Assembly: GCA_946055715.1 (NCBI GenBank)
Contig: CAMGGT010000080.1
Span: forward strand, 1-5,511
Direction of reading: 5' to 3'
DNA: 5,511 bases
From: an uncultured Clostridia bacterium
GTDB lineage: Bacteria > Bacillota > Clostridia > Oscillospirales > CAG-272
Part shown: positions 4,622-5,511 of the stretch, piece by piece
Layout: the number at the start of each line of letters is the position of its first letter
Numbering within the stretch: position 1 is the first letter of the stretch
The notes under the pieces: model-generated
Databases searched by the model: none
What the model was told of the DNA's origin: nothing
The model's input: only the letters and a program-made list of their open reading frames with translations
Program-made: the position numbers and the translations under genes

Positions 4622-5511
4622 TCAATAGACAAAATCAAATTCAAAATCGTAGATCCTGACGGTGTCGCCCTCTTTGATGCCCGCTTCTTTGAGGCGGTCG
4701 AACACGCCGTTCTTCTGCAATACGCGCTGAAAGAAATTGAGGGATTCATAGTCGCTGAAATTGATCTGCCCCATGAAATTGAACAGCCATTTGCCCTCCA
4801 CGGTGTACACCCCGTCGCTGACGGTGACGGTGGTTTCCATGGGGTCTGCGCCGCGCGCGGCCTCTTCCTCCGGGGTGATCTCCGGCAGATAGACAGTGGG
4901 GGGCGGCAGCTGCTCCAGCCGGGCGGCTACCGTCTGCACCATCTCGCGGATGCCCTGCCCGGTGGCGGCCGAGACGAACAGCAGGGGTCTGCCGAGGGCG
5001 ACCACCCGCTCTTTGAAGGCGGCAAGATAGGGGGCATCCGGGTCGAGGGCGTCACACTTGTTGGCCACCACGATCTGGGGTCGCTCGGCCAGCGACGGGC
5101 TCCAGCGCGCCAGTTCGCGGTCGATCATCTCCAGGTCCTCCAAGGGGTCGCGCCCCTCGGTGGAGGCGATGTCCACCACATGCAGCAGCAGGCGGCAGCG
5201 GTCGGTGTGCCGCAGAAACTCATGCCCCAGGCCAAGCCCGTCGGAAGCGCCCTCGATCAGCCCCGGAATATCCGCGGCCACAAAGCCCTTGCCCTCCCCC
5301 ACAGACACAACGCCCAGGTTGGGAGACAGGGTGGTGAAATGATAGTCTGCAATTTTGGGCCGTGCGGCCGAAATGGAGGCAAGCAGAGAGGATTTGCCCA
5401 CGCTGGGATAGCCGATGATGGCCACATCCGCCAACATCTTCAATTCCAGCAGCAGTTCCCTTTCCTCGCCTTTTGTGCCATTTTTGCGAAAGCGGGGGAT
5501 CTGCCGGTTGG
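4622..5511 (-). CDS. obg: Obg/CgtA family ribosome-associated GTPase, 5' end cut by the window
   Basis: The last 295 residues of Obg, an essential GTPase that binds the 50S subunit and links ribosome assembly to growth state. The reading frame stays open to the window edge; TTG 5443 is an internal Leu codon. Counting from the first full codon, the tail of the Obg fold is at 1-22 (NRQIPRF and the GEERELLLELK linker), G1 is GYPSVGKSS at 33-41, the switch I FTT at 58-60, G3 DIPG at 80-83, G4 NKCD at 150-153, and G5 SAA at 180-182. The OCT domain spans about 226-293 and ends in the family-typical acidic/aromatic tail FEFDFVY. About 130 N-terminal residues are missing, judged by usual family layout. 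G1 ends in GKSS instead of the usual GKST, a conservative change that should still coordinate magnesium. A strong terminator follows, so this is the last gene of its transcript. Confidence 0.98.
   Translation of the reverse strand, partial: NRQIPRFRKNGTKGEERELLLELKMLADVAIIGYPSVGKSSLLASISAARPKIADYHFTTLSPNLGVVSVGEGKGFVAADIPGLIEGASDGLGLGHEFLRHTDRCRLLLHVVDIASTEGRDPLEDLEMIDRELARWSPSLAERPQIVVANKCDALDPDAPYLAAFKERVVALGRPLLFVSAATGQGIREMVQTVAARLEQLPPPTVYLPEITPEEEAARGADPMETTVTVSDGVYTVEGKWLFNFMGQINFSDYESLNFFQRVLQKNGVFDRLKEAGIKEGDTVRIYDFEFDFVY

Noticed and set aside
4302..4628. 108-aa plus-strand frame
   Set aside because: It crosses the AT-rich segment, several repeats and the obg terminator and ends in the obg stop region; composition changes with each underlying element.
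5441..5443. TTG 5443 as the start of obg
   Set aside because: The frame continues upstream to the window edge with conserved Obg sequence (NRQIPRF, GEERELLLE), so this is an internal leucine codon.

Overview
This window looks like chromosomal DNA from a gut-type Clostridia (Firmicutes), probably near the Oscillospiraceae/Ruminococcaceae. The assignment is inference. It rests on a Firmicutes-style Obg with an OCT domain, on a secreted lipoprotein combining 'CTACG'-type Cys modules with BspA-like leucine-rich repeats, on a moderately high G+C content, and on intergenic DNA full of short hairpin repeats. Both recognisable genes lie on the minus strand, each ending in a strong intrinsic terminator that starts 11 nt after its stop codon.

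Reading along the minus strand, from high to low coordinates: (1) 5511-4622 is the 3' two thirds of obg, the ribosome-associated GTPase, cut by the window edge so that most of the N-terminal Obg fold is missing; its terminator is at 4610-4572. (2) 4571-4012 is a gene-free, repeat-rich spacer. It holds a pair of competing inverted repeats, a REP-like element that appears to be interrupted by a 74-bp AT-rich segment between 7-bp direct repeats, a small array of hairpin units, and two sequences repeated in inverted orientation at the far left end of the window. (3) 4011-3983 is a near-consensus vegetative promoter with an extended -10. It would start a transcript about 435 nt before the next start codon, an unusually long leader. 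(4) 3541-338 is a 1067-aa predicted surface lipoprotein: lipobox, Ser/Thr/Pro stalk, Cys/His modules, a probable parallel beta-helix region, a beta-rich middle, about five BspA-type LRRs, and an unrecognised C-terminal domain. It ends in a 17-bp perfect-stem terminator. (5) 284-1 is a second repeat-rich, gene-free tail.

The two genes have no evident functional link. obg is a housekeeping gene that closes its own transcript; the lipoprotein appears to be monocistronic, with its own promoter, leader and terminator. I recognise no defence, CRISPR or transposase system. The parts most worth a second look are the repeats around the lipoprotein gene, the possible AT-rich insertion, the long leader, and the lipoprotein's domain mix.
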